From Saururus chinensis (Eukaryota > Streptophyta > Magnoliopsida > Piperales > Saururaceae): a stretch of 64,000 bases of DNA. The notes beneath the pieces were generated by a model. The model had not been told where the DNA came from. It saw only the letters and a list, made by a program, of their open reading frames with translations, and searched no databases. Within the stretch, counting starts at the first letter, position 1; every line of letters begins with the position of its first letter. A program made the position numbers and the translations under genes. The stretch spans positions 3,776,501-3,840,500 of the forward strand of contig CP141146.1 in the NCBI GenBank assembly GCA_035235625.1, written 5' to 3'. Of the stretch, positions 48,445 through 58,812 are shown piece after piece.

Positions 48445-49602
48445 AGCTCTTTTGACGACTTTGTGCGGTCTCTAATCGATCGCGTATAAGCTTCACTTTA
48501 CTTACACATTGTTGTAAGAGTTCTGATTTTACCAATTTTCCTTCCCCAACTTCACTCCAACAAGTTGGGGATCGACAGTCGTCCATAAAGAGCTTCATAT
48601 GGTGCCATACCAATACCGGAATGATAACTATTATTATAAGAAAATTCGATTAGTGGCAAGTGTTCATCCCAGTTACCTTTCCAATCTATGGGACATGCCC
48701 GCAACATGTCTTCTAGTGTCTGAGTAGTTCGTTCGTGACCGACCATCGATTTGCGGATGGAATGCTGTACTTAATCTGAGGCTTGTTCCCAATTCTTCTT
48801 GAAGTCTCGTCCAAAAATGTGAAGTGAACTGGCTGTCTCGATCTGAAATGATCGACAAGGGTACACCATGCCGACTCACAATTTCTTTTATATACATTTT
48901 GGCCAAGACATTCAATGTCTGAGATTTCTTTAAAGGAAGAAAATGGGCACTCTTAGTAAGTCTATCCACTATAACCCAAATGGATTCATGGCCGGCCGAT
49001 GTCTTGGGTAAGCCTGAAACAAAATCCATAGAAATGTGCTCCCATTTCCATTCTGGAATTTCAATAGGATGAAGAGTACCTGATAGTTTCTGACATTCTG
49101 CTTTAACTTGCTGACAAGTTAGGCATTTAGAGACAAATTCTCCAACGTCCCTTTTCATCCCTTTCCACCAAAAACTTCTTTTGAGATCCTGGTACATTTT
49201 TGTTCCTCCTGGGTGGATGGTATATTGAGACCTATGAGCTTCATGCAGCAATTCTTGTTTTAATTCTAGTACTGCAGGGACTACTAGTCGTGCTTTAAAT
49301 CTTATGCCCTCATTAGCATGTTTATTAAAATCAGGCTTACCTAAGAAGGTTTGTATTTCTGTATCCTCTTTTTGTGCCTCTAAAATGCGCTCAATCAATT
49401 CCGATTTTATTTCCAGATTAGCTATGATTACCTTTTTGGTTCCTGATTGTAATTGAGGTTGTAAATCTATTATCTCTTCCATCAACCTCCATTCCTTTAT
49501 CAACATTTGAGCTACCATTCCTGTGGTCTTCCTACTCAAGGCATCAGCTACTACATTGGCTTTTCCCGGGTGATATTGAATAGAGAAGTCATAATCATTC
49601 AA
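48371..49602 (-). pseudogene. Integrase core of the Tekay element
   Basis: The HHCC finger (HEAHRSQYTIHPGGTKM, then CLTCQQVK) and the core with Asp residues in SMDFVSGLP and ISDRDSQF are present. A single-base frameshift falls just before the catalytic Glu, which is found in the next frame ([13 protein letters not shown]). Further pieces ([20 protein letters not shown]) follow in other frames. The upstream end (YDFSIQYHPGKANVVADALS) is the end of RNase H. Confidence 0.9.
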
Positions 49603-49658
49603 GTATTCAATCCATCGTCTTTGCCTTAAATTTAAATCCCTTTGAGAGAAAATGTACT

Positions 49659-50738
49659 TCAGACTCGATGATCTGTAAAAACTTCAAATTTCTCTCCATA
49701 TAAATAATGTCTCCATAGTTTTAAGGCAAAAACTACAGCTGCCAATTCAAGATCGTGGATGGGGTAATTACCTTCATGTTTCTTTAATTGTCTTGAAGCA
49801 TAGGCTATCACCTTCTCATTCTGCATCAAGACACATCCAAGACCCATTCTTGAGGCATCACTATAAATTATAAACCCTCCACTACCAGTTGGTAAGGATA
49901 AAACTGGGGTGGTGGTTAATCTTTGTTTCAATTCTTGAAATGCCTTCTCACATTCCTCATTCCACAAAAACCGCACTCCTTTTCTTGTTAGCTTTGTTAA
50001 AGGTAAAGCTATCTTCGAGAAATTTTGGATAAATCTTCGATAGTAACCAGCAAGTCCTAAGAAGCTTCTAATTTCGTAACAGCTTTTGGGCCTTTCCCAC
50101 TTTAATACCGGCTTCGATCTTGGTAGGGTCTACTGATATTCCACTGCTAGAAATGACATGACCCAAGAATACAACCTTACTCAGCCAAAATTCACACTTA
50201 CTTAACTTAGCATATAGCTGATGATCTCTCAAGGTTTGAAGAACTATTTGTAAGTGTGCTTGGTGTTCTTCAAGAGTGGAAGAATAGACTAATATGTCAT
50301 CAACAAAAACAATCACGAATTTATCCAAATAAGGTCGAAAAACTCGGTTCATAAGATCCATGAATGCTGCAGAGCATTCGTCAATCCGAATGGCATCACT
50401 ATAAATTCATAGTGTCCATAGCGGGTACGAAATGCTGTTTTTGGAATATCTTCATCCCGTATTCTCAACTGATGATATCCAGATCTTAAATCTATTTTTG
50501 AGAAAACTTTTGTTTCTTGTAATTGATCAAACAAATCATCTATTCTGGGTAAAGGATACTTATTTTTAATAGTTACCGAGTTAAGCATTCTATAATCTAT
50601 GCACAGTCTTAATGATCCATCCTTTTTCCTGACAAAAAGGACTGGAGCTCCCCAAGGTGAGACACTCGGTCGGATGAATCCTTTGCTCAATAGCTCTTGC
50701 AATTGATTCTTTAATTCCTTTAGTTCTGCAGGGGCCAT
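49659..50738 (-). pseudogene. Reverse transcriptase and RNase H of the Tekay element
   Basis: In three frames the RT reads [61 protein letters not shown], then after a frameshift the catalytic FVDDILVYS (about 50,300), and after another break [13 protein letters not shown] (RNase H). The motifs themselves are well preserved. At least three frame breaks prevent translation as one protein. Confidence 0.9.
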
Positions 50739-50739
50739 T

Positions 50740-51687
50740 CTATAGGGTGCCTTGGAGATAGGTTCTCAGATCCGACATTAAATCAATGTTAAAGTCTATC
50801 TCTCTCTTTGGTGGTACCGCTGGAAGATCTTCAGGAAACACATCTGAAAAGTTCCTTATAACTTCAATATCCTCTATCTTGGGAGAAGATGATTCTTCCA
50901 AGATTATATTTGCAAGATACGCTGGACACCCTCTAGATATCAAGTGTTGTGCCTTTACGGCAGAAATAATGCATACTCCTGAAGGTTCTCTATTTCCATG
51001 GAAGGTATATTCCTCTCCTTGATTATTGAATATTACCTTCTTTTTCTTACAGTCCACCAATGCTTCATTATCAGCTAACCAATCCATTCCTAAGATGACA
51101 TCGTAATCGTTCATACTTAAGAGTATCAAGTTAGCCTTCCATTTATGGTTGTCATAGATTATGGACACATCTTGTACAAAATTTTGAGCTATAATAGTTT
51201 TTCCTACAGGAGTTGACACTTCTAAGATATATCCTAGTTCCATAACTGGATAATCTGTACTTAAGACAAAATCGCAGGATATAAAAGAATGTGTTGATCC
51301 TGGATCTATTAGAACTTTAGCAACTTTATCCAAAATTAGAAGTGTACCTTGTATAACTCCTGCTGAAGTTTGAGCTTCTTCTGTAGTAATAGCAAACACT
51401 CTCCCCTGCGCCTTTGGTTTTTGCTCCGGTTTGATCTCTTCTTTGATTTTCTTTGTGGGGCAATCTTTGATCTGGTGCCTGTGGTCCCCACATGCGAAGC
51501 ATCGCCTCTCAGTGAGGTAACAGATCCCCAATGGATGAAATCGGTTGCATTTGGAGCATTTTTCTAATTTCTTCTCTTTTTGGTTTTGGGGCGGCGGTCT
51601 AGAGGTTCTTTGAAATTTTTGGTTATTGAATTGATTAGAGGCTGTAAATTTTCTCTTTTCGATCTTCCATTCGGCTCCCTTGTCCAC
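50740..51687 (-). pseudogene. Zinc knuckle and protease of the Tekay element
   Basis: Open for 315 codons. It shows CSKCNRFHPLGIC and a CCHC knuckle CFACGDHRHQIKDC, then an aspartic protease with VLIDPGSTHSFIS (catalytic Asp near 51,306; D-P-G in place of the common D-S/T-G) and NDYDVILGMDWL. It overlaps the gag frame by about 50 bp through a frameshift and ends with a frameshift before RT. Confidence 0.88.
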
Positions 51688-52444
51688 GATCCTTTTTCTC
51701 TGCTAAGAATTCTTGATATTCTTGTTCCAATAGTGAAGCTAATTCCACAGCTTTAGCCAAAGTTGTGGGTTGAAATCCTACTATTCGACTGCGAAGCCCG
51801 TTATGTAACCCTCTAACAAATTTTCGGGCTCTCTTTAACTCTGTTGAGCAGATTTCAGGAGCGAAGCGTTGTAGTTGGACGAATTTGTTTTCGTACTGAA
51901 AGACGGTCATGCTACCTTGTTGCAAATCCAGAAATTCTTTTTCTTTCTTCTCCTGAACATGAGGCGGAAAATATTTGTTGTATAATACTTCTCTGAATTC
52001 TTCCCACTTGATATTTCCTCTATTTGGAAAGAAATTACGTTCTGCTGATGGCCACCAAAAAGCTGCTTCTCCTATCATAGCGAAAGTGGCTACATCCACT
52101 TTCCTATCTTCTGGAACTTTTAATGCCTTAAAAATTCGTTCGACTTCGAACATCCACTTTTCAGCAGCCTCTGGTCCATCTACTCCAGAAAATTCTGGAG
52201 CGATTTTCTTAAAACGCTCAAGCAGATTATCCTTCTCGGTATGACTACTTTTGATCAATTCCCTGGAGTTACTTAAATGAGTAGGGCTGGGTTGGAGTCC
52301 TTGAGTCTGTAAATGCTGAGTCATCCTTTGAATCATCAGGTCAAGGAAAGTATCCATGTTATTTTCGGGTACTACCGTGTCTTGAGCAGTGTTTTCGGCT
52401 TGGGCTGAATCGTCAGACAGTTGTACTTCTTTGTCAGAAGACAT
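51635..52444 (-). CDS. Gag (capsid part) of the Tekay element
   Basis: Starts MSSDKEVQLSDD at 52,444. The retrotransposon gag core follows (AAFWWPSAERNFF, WEEFREVLYNKYFPPHVQEK, FRFAPEICSTEL-like block, RSRIVGFQPTTLAKAVELAS). 269 codons are open, but a frameshift near 51,690 separates them from the zinc knuckle, which Tekay elements normally carry in the same frame. A truncated capsid-like protein is therefore the most that could be made. Confidence 0.8.
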   Translation of the reverse strand: MSSDKEVQLSDDSAQAENTAQDTVVPENNMDTFLDLMIQRMTQHLQTQGLQPSPTHLSNSRELIKSSHTEKDNLLERFKKIAPEFSGVDGPEAAEKWMFEVERIFKALKVPEDRKVDVATFAMIGEAAFWWPSAERNFFPNRGNIKWEEFREVLYNKYFPPHVQEKKEKEFLDLQQGSMTVFQYENKFVQLQRFAPEICSTELKRARKFVRGLHNGLRSRIVGFQPTTLAKAVELASLLEQEYQEFLAEKKDRGQGSRMEDRKEKIYSL

Positions 52445-52541
52445 TTTGAGCGGATCGTAATAACCTTAAATTCACAAGAAATTTTTTTGTAAACTAGAAG
52501 TGTATATATATAACTATTCTCGTATTTACATTTGTACAGAA

Positions 52542-52668
52542 GAAGTGTATAGAACACACTTGAAACAACAACGTACAAGAGAAGTGTATTGACTACACTT
52601 GAAAAGCCAAAAGATTCTATCTACGTCACGCGACAAACGTTCAAAAGAAGTGTATTGACTACACTTGA
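52542..52668. repeat. Three small hairpin repeats in the leader before gag
   Basis: GAAGTGTATTGACTACACTT occurs at 52,581 and 52,647, with a variant GAAGTGTATAGAACACACTT at 52,542. Each is a 7-bp stem (AAGTGTA/TACACTT; AAGTGT/ACACTT in the variant) with a short loop. They lie in the 270-nt leader between the second extra ORF and gag. Confidence 0.85.
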
Positions 52669-52715
52669 GAAAGCACCCAAAAGAACGTTTAAGCGCAAAC
52701 TACACATTCAGGCGT

Positions 52716-53090
52716 TCAAGGGAAAAATTTCTTATAAGGGCATTGGAAGAAGTAATGTCCGTCCTTCTCGCAGATAGGGCATAGTTCAGGCAGTGACAAT
52801 GTGTACCATGGGCACTGACAGAAGTGATGCCCTCTCTGCTCGCATAGCACACAGACTTCTGGTAGTTGGTCTGTGTACCATACTACTCCTTTTCCCCTAT
52901 CTCCCCATTGCGCACTCTCCGCTTCTGCCATTTCTTCCGCTTCCGGGGGTAAGACATTTAGATCAATGTCTCTCATAGGGTTATACACCCCTTCTCCCCT
53001 AATCACATTTTCCCCTCCTTGGACGTCCATCAATTGCTCTTCGCCCACATTCTCAACTATCTCGCCCTCCTCCTGAATGTTAATCATCAT
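52716..53090 (-). CDS. Extra ORF 2 of the Tekay element: DLNxxP motif and two CCHC knuckles
   Basis: 124 codons from ATG at 53,090. The N-terminal half is acidic and includes IDLNVLPPE at residues 42-50, a match to the plant DLNxxP repression motif. The C-terminal half holds two complete C-x2-C-x4-H-x4-C knuckles (CVLCEQRGHHFCQC and CPICEKDGHYFFQC) with near-identical spacing, then KKFFP. The start overlaps the stop of the preceding ORF as ATGA. The position, between primer-binding site and gag, is not standard for Tekay. I do not recognise the protein; a nucleic-acid-binding accessory role is inference. Confidence 0.6.
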   Translation of the reverse strand: MMINIQEEGEIVENVGEEQLMDVQGGENVIRGEGVYNPMRDIDLNVLPPEAEEMAEAESAQWGDRGKGVVWYTDQLPEVCVLCEQRGHHFCQCPWYTLSLPELCPICEKDGHYFFQCPYKKFFP

Positions 53091-53671
53091 GCTGTTCCTA
53101 AGTATTCATCATCCATAGGATCTGCTTTCAATGCTCCTTTTTCTACCTGATCTTCCTCTAATGGGTCCTCCTCCACGGGGTCTTCCTCTTCAGATAGGTC
53201 CTCCTCATATATGCCCTCCTCCACCGGGTCCTCTTCTAACGGTTCCTCCTCCGCAGGGTCCTCCTCAGATATATTCTCCTCCACCGGGTCCTCTTCTAAC
53301 GGGTTCTCTTCCAACGGTTCCTCCTCCACAGGGTCCTCCTCCTCCCCAGATATGTCCTCCTCCATGAGGTCCTCTTCTAATGGCTCATCCTCTTCTGATG
53401 TGTCCTCAATTTCAACGGTTGTGTCAGAAATGTTTAGTACCTCGTCTACAGAGAGAGGTGTGTCAGGAATATTAACTATTTCCTGAACATCGTCGCTATT
53501 CTGGGGAAAGGCGGTGGTAATGTCTGAATTGTTTGAGGATTCCGCCATACTGTGATTCTTTTTGCTTTTTCTCGGTGGTGGTTTTCGGGCTGACATGTGA
53601 TATAAAGATCCCGAAATAAGTTTCATTTTCGATTTTCCCATTAACTGAACTAATATTTTAAAACATATCAC
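53087..53671 (-). CDS. Extra ORF 1 of the Tekay element: acidic repeat protein
   Basis: Up to 194 codons; the likelier start is the internal ATG at 53,596 (MSARKPPPRKSKKNHSMAES), giving a short basic N-terminus. The rest is strongly acidic with tandem 4-7-residue repeats (DPVEEEPLEE, NPLEEDPVEEN and similar). It begins about 160 nt after the primer-binding site and ends in TGA overlapping the next ATG. No known domain. It could be a captured host fragment or an accessory protein of the element. Confidence 0.55.
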   Translation of the reverse strand: MICFKILVQLMGKSKMKLISGSLYHMSARKPPPRKSKKNHSMAESSNNSDITTAFPQNSDDVQEIVNIPDTPLSVDEVLNISDTTVEIEDTSEEDEPLEEDLMEEDISGEEEDPVEEEPLEENPLEEDPVEENISEEDPAEEEPLEEDPVEEGIYEEDLSEEEDPVEEDPLEEDQVEKGALKADPMDDEYLGTA

Positions 53672-53755
53672 TGCATAAGAAAATATTAAATATAATTACT
53701 ACATTATTACCTAAGAAAAACAAATATTAACTGTTCTACGAACAGTGGAGTCAAG

Positions 53756-53768
53756 GGCTCCGATACCA
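53756..53768 (-). other. Primer-binding site of the Tekay element (tRNA-iMet type)
   Basis: The minus strand reads TGGTATCGGAGCC two bases after the 5' LTR, one base different from the common TGGTATCAGAGC. Confidence 0.9.
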
Positions 53769-53770
53769 AG

Positions 53771-53920
53771 TGTGGCGACCGCTAGAAATAATACACGTCG
53801 TAATTCATGTAATTATTATCTAGTTCGGCACATGCGACATTGCATATGAAACCGAACATAACGGTCCGCCGTACAAACATAAGTCAACCTAACACATAAG
53901 AAAATCGGAGTTGACACATA

Positions 53921-53993
<73 letters not shown>

Positions 53994-55536
53994 TAGTCGA
54001 AGAGTAGAATTCAGTCCGTAGTACCTTGTATGTAGAACGTTCATATTACAGAATTACAAGATTCAAGCAAGTCTAAAAATATAATATTACAGAGGTAGAA
54101 AAGTAAAAGAGACTAAACAGAGAATTCTTCGGATGACCCCTCCGGGTTAGTTTTACTACCTGCAGATTCTGTGGGTGGGTGAGTATTTTTATACCCGGTA
54201 GCTAGGATTAAAATCTAATTTAATGCTAAGTAACAAATCGTAATAATTTTTGCATAACCGATTCGAGAAACCAAAAAATGTCGGTTCGTCCGATGACGAG
54301 AAATCTAGAGCCGTGATACCGACAGCGTTCCTCCGACGCTCATGGGGCAACCGGAAGCTCAGAAGGCTGGAGTTTTCCCATGATACTCCATACCTATATG
54401 CACGTGCCTAATACCGATATTTCCTTCGGTAGGTATCCAGAAAATATTGTTCTAGGTATAACCCTAGAACTCCCCAGAAAACACATATATCATGCCATGA
54501 TGTGCATAAAATATTTCCTTTTTTTTTTCTTTTTTTTTTGAAAACGTAAGAAGAGATATACGATTGACTAAAAATGATCCATAAAGAAACAAAGTATACA
54601 CGTAGAGCATAAATTTAGAGTTTAAGACTCCCTACCTTAAAATGGGGGTAGAAATTTCGTGCTTGTAGAAGGCTTGTATTGAAAATCTGGCCCCGTCACA
54701 GCGTCCGGCACAGTCGATTTAGTTAGGAACGCTTTTTGACCGGGTTGAAACGGACTTAAAACGGCTTAGAACGGAGGGTCAGAAGCTTTGACTGGAGGTG
54801 GAAGTGAATGGTAAAAAATGAAATGACGGCGTATTTATAGGCGAGGTGGACCGGGCAATGCGCGACGCGTGTCCGCCACGCGCGTCGCGCGGCGGAATCG
54901 CGCGCTGCGCGATTCCGCCACGCGGAATCGCGCGTGTCGCGCGATCCCGCGCCGCAACGCGGACCCCGACACGCGGGTTCCGCGTGTCGTGCGGTCCGGC
55001 CGCGGACGGCGCGTGGTCCGCGCGGGCCACGCGGTTCCACGCGCCGCGCGGCGAGGACCCGCGCGGGTCCCGGGCCAGCCGCGCGGACGAACCGCGCGAC
55101 GCCACGTCGCGCGGTCAAACCGCGCGATGTCGCGCGTCGCGCGGTAAAATCTCGGCTGACGCAATGCTTGCGTCAGCCGTTAATAAAATATTATTTTCCT
55201 TTTTTTTTTCTTTTTCAAAACTTAAAATAGCCATAACTTTTTACCTATATTTCGGAATTATACGCTCTTGGTACCGATGGACTCGTATCGACGAGCCCTT
55301 CGAAACAAGACCACTCAAGGATAGGTTTTACCGTAGTTTTATCGTGGGCCCGCTTATGATGCACGCTTCCACGATTGCTACATACGGTCACTATCTCCGA
55401 ATCAAATGTTTCAAAAATCTTTAAGTTCGTTTTTTAACGTTCTACAACATTCATTTAAGTCCTGAAAACAAAATAACGTCCTAATAATATATAAAAATTC
55501 TAACAATAAAATTTACCTCGGATCTGGGTTGTCACA
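53771..55536 (-). repeat. 5' LTR of the Tekay element
   Basis: Nearly identical to 46,168-47,942. Differences include a few transitions and small indels in the CpG-rich array (54,846-55,146) and TA run (53,925-53,991). TATA box at 54,832-54,840. Confidence 0.95.
54846..55146. repeat. CpG-rich palindrome array in U3 of the 5' LTR
   Basis: Same array as at 47,240-47,556, shorter by a few small deletions within CG runs. It lies directly upstream of the TATA box that would start the element's transcript. Confidence 0.9.
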
Positions 55537-56175
55537 CTCTTTAAGCATGCATATGCAAACAAATAGTCAAATAGAGAATGTTAATGCTATCCTTGAAGAA
55601 TATCTACACCACTTTATCAGCGCCAACCAGAAGAATTGGGTCAATCTCCTCGACATTGCCCAGTTCTCCTACAATTTGTAGAAGAGATCCACCACTAACC
55701 GGAGCTCATTCAAGTTAGCCATTGACCATCAACTTACCATGCCCCACACCTTGGCTCTAGGATATACTGGCAACAACCCCTTGCCTTCCGCCGTGCACAA
55801 GATTAGAACATTACCTCAGACATTCCCCATGCATATCTGGATAAGGCAACTACTCGAGCGAAAAAATGGGTTGACCAAGGCTGCTAACCTTCCACCTTTA
55901 GTGTGGGGGATCTTGTGCTTGTCAAACTCAATCCTACCCAGCTCAAGCTCTTTTACCAACTTCATAAAGGCCTCGGTCTCAAGTATGAAGGCCCGTATTC
56001 ATCCTCCAACGAGTCGGGAAGGTCTCCTATAAAGTTCAATTACCACCATGAATGCCGATCCATCCAATCTTCTATGCCATCTTTCTGAAGTCATACCATG
56101 CCGATGCTAAAGACTTTTCAAGAAACCACCTTGCTTACGGAAATCCCAAAATTACCATCGACGATAGAGTTCTTT
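55537..56175 (+). pseudogene. Integrase of element A, right part
   Basis: After the CTCTT duplication the integrase continues: QTNSQIENVNAILEEYLHHF (with the third catalytic residue, Glu) then NWVNLLDIAQFSYNL, a stop, RSTTNRSSFKLAI. Breaks follow, then a C-terminal region ending NPKITIDDRV near 56,170. No chromodomain or 3' LTR was recognised. Confidence 0.85.
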
Positions 56176-58812
56176 TTTTTTAATAATAGTCTGAACTCGG
56201 TCCGGGTCTAAGATGAACTCAGACCCGACGGGAGTCAATTTTCTGGGAGGGATCGGGGGGAGAGAAAAATCTTTCATCCCCTAGCCCTAGCAGCCATCGA
56301 AGGAGAAATTCTCTTCTCCCAGCAAACTCTCTTTCTCCTAGCGAGCTCTCTCTCCTTGCATTCTCTCCATCTCTCTCTCTGCCTGTGCTCTTCTCTCCCT
56401 CTCTCAACCCATCTCTCTCTCTACCCTCCCCTCTCTACTTGTGCCCTAGACCCCTCTTCCTCATATTCCGGTAGGCAGCACCACTCAAGGAGGATTCCTA
56501 TGGCCGACGACGGTCGTGAGGGTGAATTTGGGCAATGAGAGGGCTGAGCTACAAAGGGAAAGCAAGAAAAGTAGTTCTTTTTGTGAATTTTAGTGTTCCT
56601 CCCTTATTTGGGTCAACCCCTTCCTCCCCCAATTTCGAAATCACTATTCATAGCATATTTTTTTGGAAGAGAAATGCCCAAAACCATTTCTTCTCTTCCT
56701 CTATTTTAGCCAATTATAATCTATAATTCTCAGCCACTAATTAGAGGTTTGAATTGGATTTTTTATGCTAGATTTTAGAGGATAACAGTAGCTTTTGCAC
56801 ATAGGCGTTGAAGTCGGCTAAGGTGAGGACCCTCATGTACAACATAGCTTGTTTTTATAACATGAATAGCTATGTTTGCCTTTTTGTGATATATGCATGT
56901 GAATTTAAATTGGGTATGCATGTTATGTGAAAAGAAATATTGTTCACTACGTATGCTATTTAGAAGTGTCTTATTTTATCTTTTTGCCAATCTAATGTGC
57001 ACCTTGTGCACCATCTCTTAATTTATGTTTTAATGTAAGCAGTAGGATAATTATGTAAGAGATAGTGGAATGATGTATGATAGGCAATCATTTATTTGTT
57101 ATGAAAATGTGAGTTAATTGTGGAATGTACAAGATATATGTATATGTTTTAAGCTGCCTATATATTTATCTATATGTTGATATTGAATGAATGGGGTTCT
57201 GCAAGTGAAAGTTCAAGAACTATATGTATTGGAATTGGTATATTTTGGGAATAATTGATTTTAAATACATTGTTAATATCTTGCAATAGTGGGTTTAGAT
57301 TCTTGATATGTAGAGAGCTCAATTTGCTCAATAGTGGGTTCAATTACCTGACTTAGGGTTTAGGGGCCTATAAGTGAAGTTAAAAATTAGGAAAAATCTC
57401 ACTGATAGATGTATGTGTACATTAAATATAGAATAATTTTATCTTATCATAAAAAAGTTATTGAGTAAGAACATTTTTGGGTCTTAATTTTCATTTGTTC
57501 ATACAAAATAAATTTATTTAGAAAAAACCCTAATAATTTCTATTTCATGCCACCCTCCTCAGAATCTTCCTATGTCACTTTGTAGATGCCTTATGACCTA
57601 TTTGGCAATTGCTTCAGTTTTCAAAATAACTTTCTATATGATTTGTATCATTACTATGTAGAATATATCACAAGAAAAATAGCTTTAGTAAATAACCTTC
57701 TTCATTCCTCGGGGAAAACAAGGGCTAGAGATAGGGGTGCAAGTTTTTAGGGCCGGCCTGAGGACACGACCCTACCGAGCCTACAAAAGAGCATATAAGG
57801 GCTTAAAATTTTTTAGCCAAAAGGTAGGCTGAGCCTAAAAAATTTAGGCCCTTGTAATATAAGGCTCGGGCCGAAGGCAAAAAAGCTTGTAAACTGGGTC
57901 TGAACTAATAACCTGCAAATTGTAATGCATGTTGCTGCTCTGAGACATGCAATTCACCTAATTCCAGCGATGAGGTATGTCAACTAGATTTATAATAAAG
58001 TATAATTATTAGTGAACAAGTTTCTAAAAATAATTACTATACAATTTATGATGCGTAATATGAAGGGAAGTCTATAGTCTTACAACCAACGAGCTCACAC
58101 ATTTACCGAAGTGATTGTGCTATGTGCTTGTTTTAGGAGGTCTCTGATTTTACAACCAACAAGCTCACAAGTTTAATGAAGTGATTGTGCTATGTGCTTG
58201 CTATATTAGTGTCAGCTGCTAGTTGGTGGTAGGTCACTCTCATGTTAATATGGAATGTCTGAATTACTTAAACTTCAATTAGGATTTCTTTTTCCTTTGT
58301 GTAAGGGGGCTATTGAACTTGTTTTGAAAGTATAAATAAAAAGTTTTTAACTTATTATAACTTTGAATCCTATTTTTTTGTAAGTTATGATCTTGTGCTA
58401 ATTGAAATTAACCAACACGAACAAACTTTTGGGACATGAGTTCTCATAATTTCTATTATACAATACATATCATACTGATAGAAAAAAATTAGAAACAAAA
58501 AAAAAGGCTAAAAAGGCCAACCCGGACCCACTTAGGGTCAGGTTAAGGGCGTCATTTTCAAAGTCCACATAATTTTAAGGCCTAACTTTGGCCCGCTCCA
58601 TCCGGCTTTTCCTTACCATTAATCGGATTCGGACGCGACCAAGTTGGCGGAATTTCTGGTCCGCTGGCCACCCGCATCCGTCACCAGAATTCATTTGTCA
58701 TCACTGCGTGGCCGCGCGCCAAGTGCAGAAATAGACCCCGAAATTTTCGTCGTAAAACCCCAATTCCATTTCGTAGATCATATTTTACCAAGTTTTCGTA
58801 GAGAGAGGAACC
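56176..58812. other. Intergenic and CSN7 promoter region, no gene recognised
   Basis: 56,330-56,450 is a long CT-rich stretch. 57,732-58,620 has GGGCCGGCC and CCCGGACCC motifs like a worn hAT element, but I could not pair its ends. A 70-bp unit (ACAACCAACGAGCTCACA to GTGATTGTGCTATGTGCTTG) is tandemly repeated at about 58,070-58,205. The last 190 bp before the CSN7 start are GC-richer and probably hold its promoter and 5' leader; no clear TATA box. Confidence 0.5.

Larger units (their letters stand above)
46168..55536 (-). mobile_element. Full-length Tekay-type Ty3/gypsy element with LTRs and 5-bp duplication
   Basis: 9,369 bp, minus strand, with two LTRs of 1,775 and 1,766 bp that begin TGTGGCGACC and end GTTGTCACA on the plus strand. 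CTCTT lies on both sides (46,163-46,167 and 55,537-55,541). Inside are a tRNA-iMet primer-binding site, two extra ORFs, gag, protease, RT-RNase H, integrase with a chromodomain and a polypurine tract. The LTRs differ by only about 15-20 substitutions and a few indels by eye, so the insertion is recent, yet gag-pol is broken by several frameshifts. It sits in the integrase of element A. Confidence 0.95.
30400..56180 (+). mobile_element. Element A: old Ty3/gypsy chromovirus split by nested insertions
   Basis: Plus-strand pieces of one polyprotein occur in order: primer-binding site (30,897), gag/protease (to 32,728), start of RT (35,748-35,824), RT and RNase H (44,339-45,590), integrase (45,662-46,167 and 55,542-56,175). 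Each gap is an insertion with its own target duplication, and each junction rejoins in frame when it is removed. The RT/integrase wording resembles the Galadriel group of chromoviruses (uncertain). Many stops, frameshifts and two fold-back scars show it is long dead. The 5' LTR start and the 3' LTR were not found. Confidence 0.85.

Noticed and set aside
53131-53486. Plus-strand Ser/Gly/Pro repeat frames
   Set aside because: Antisense shadow of the acidic repeat ORF of the Tekay element.
57732-58620. Possible further hAT element (TAGGGGTGCAAG start, GC-rich subterminal motifs)
   Set aside because: No matching right terminus or 8-bp duplication could be found.
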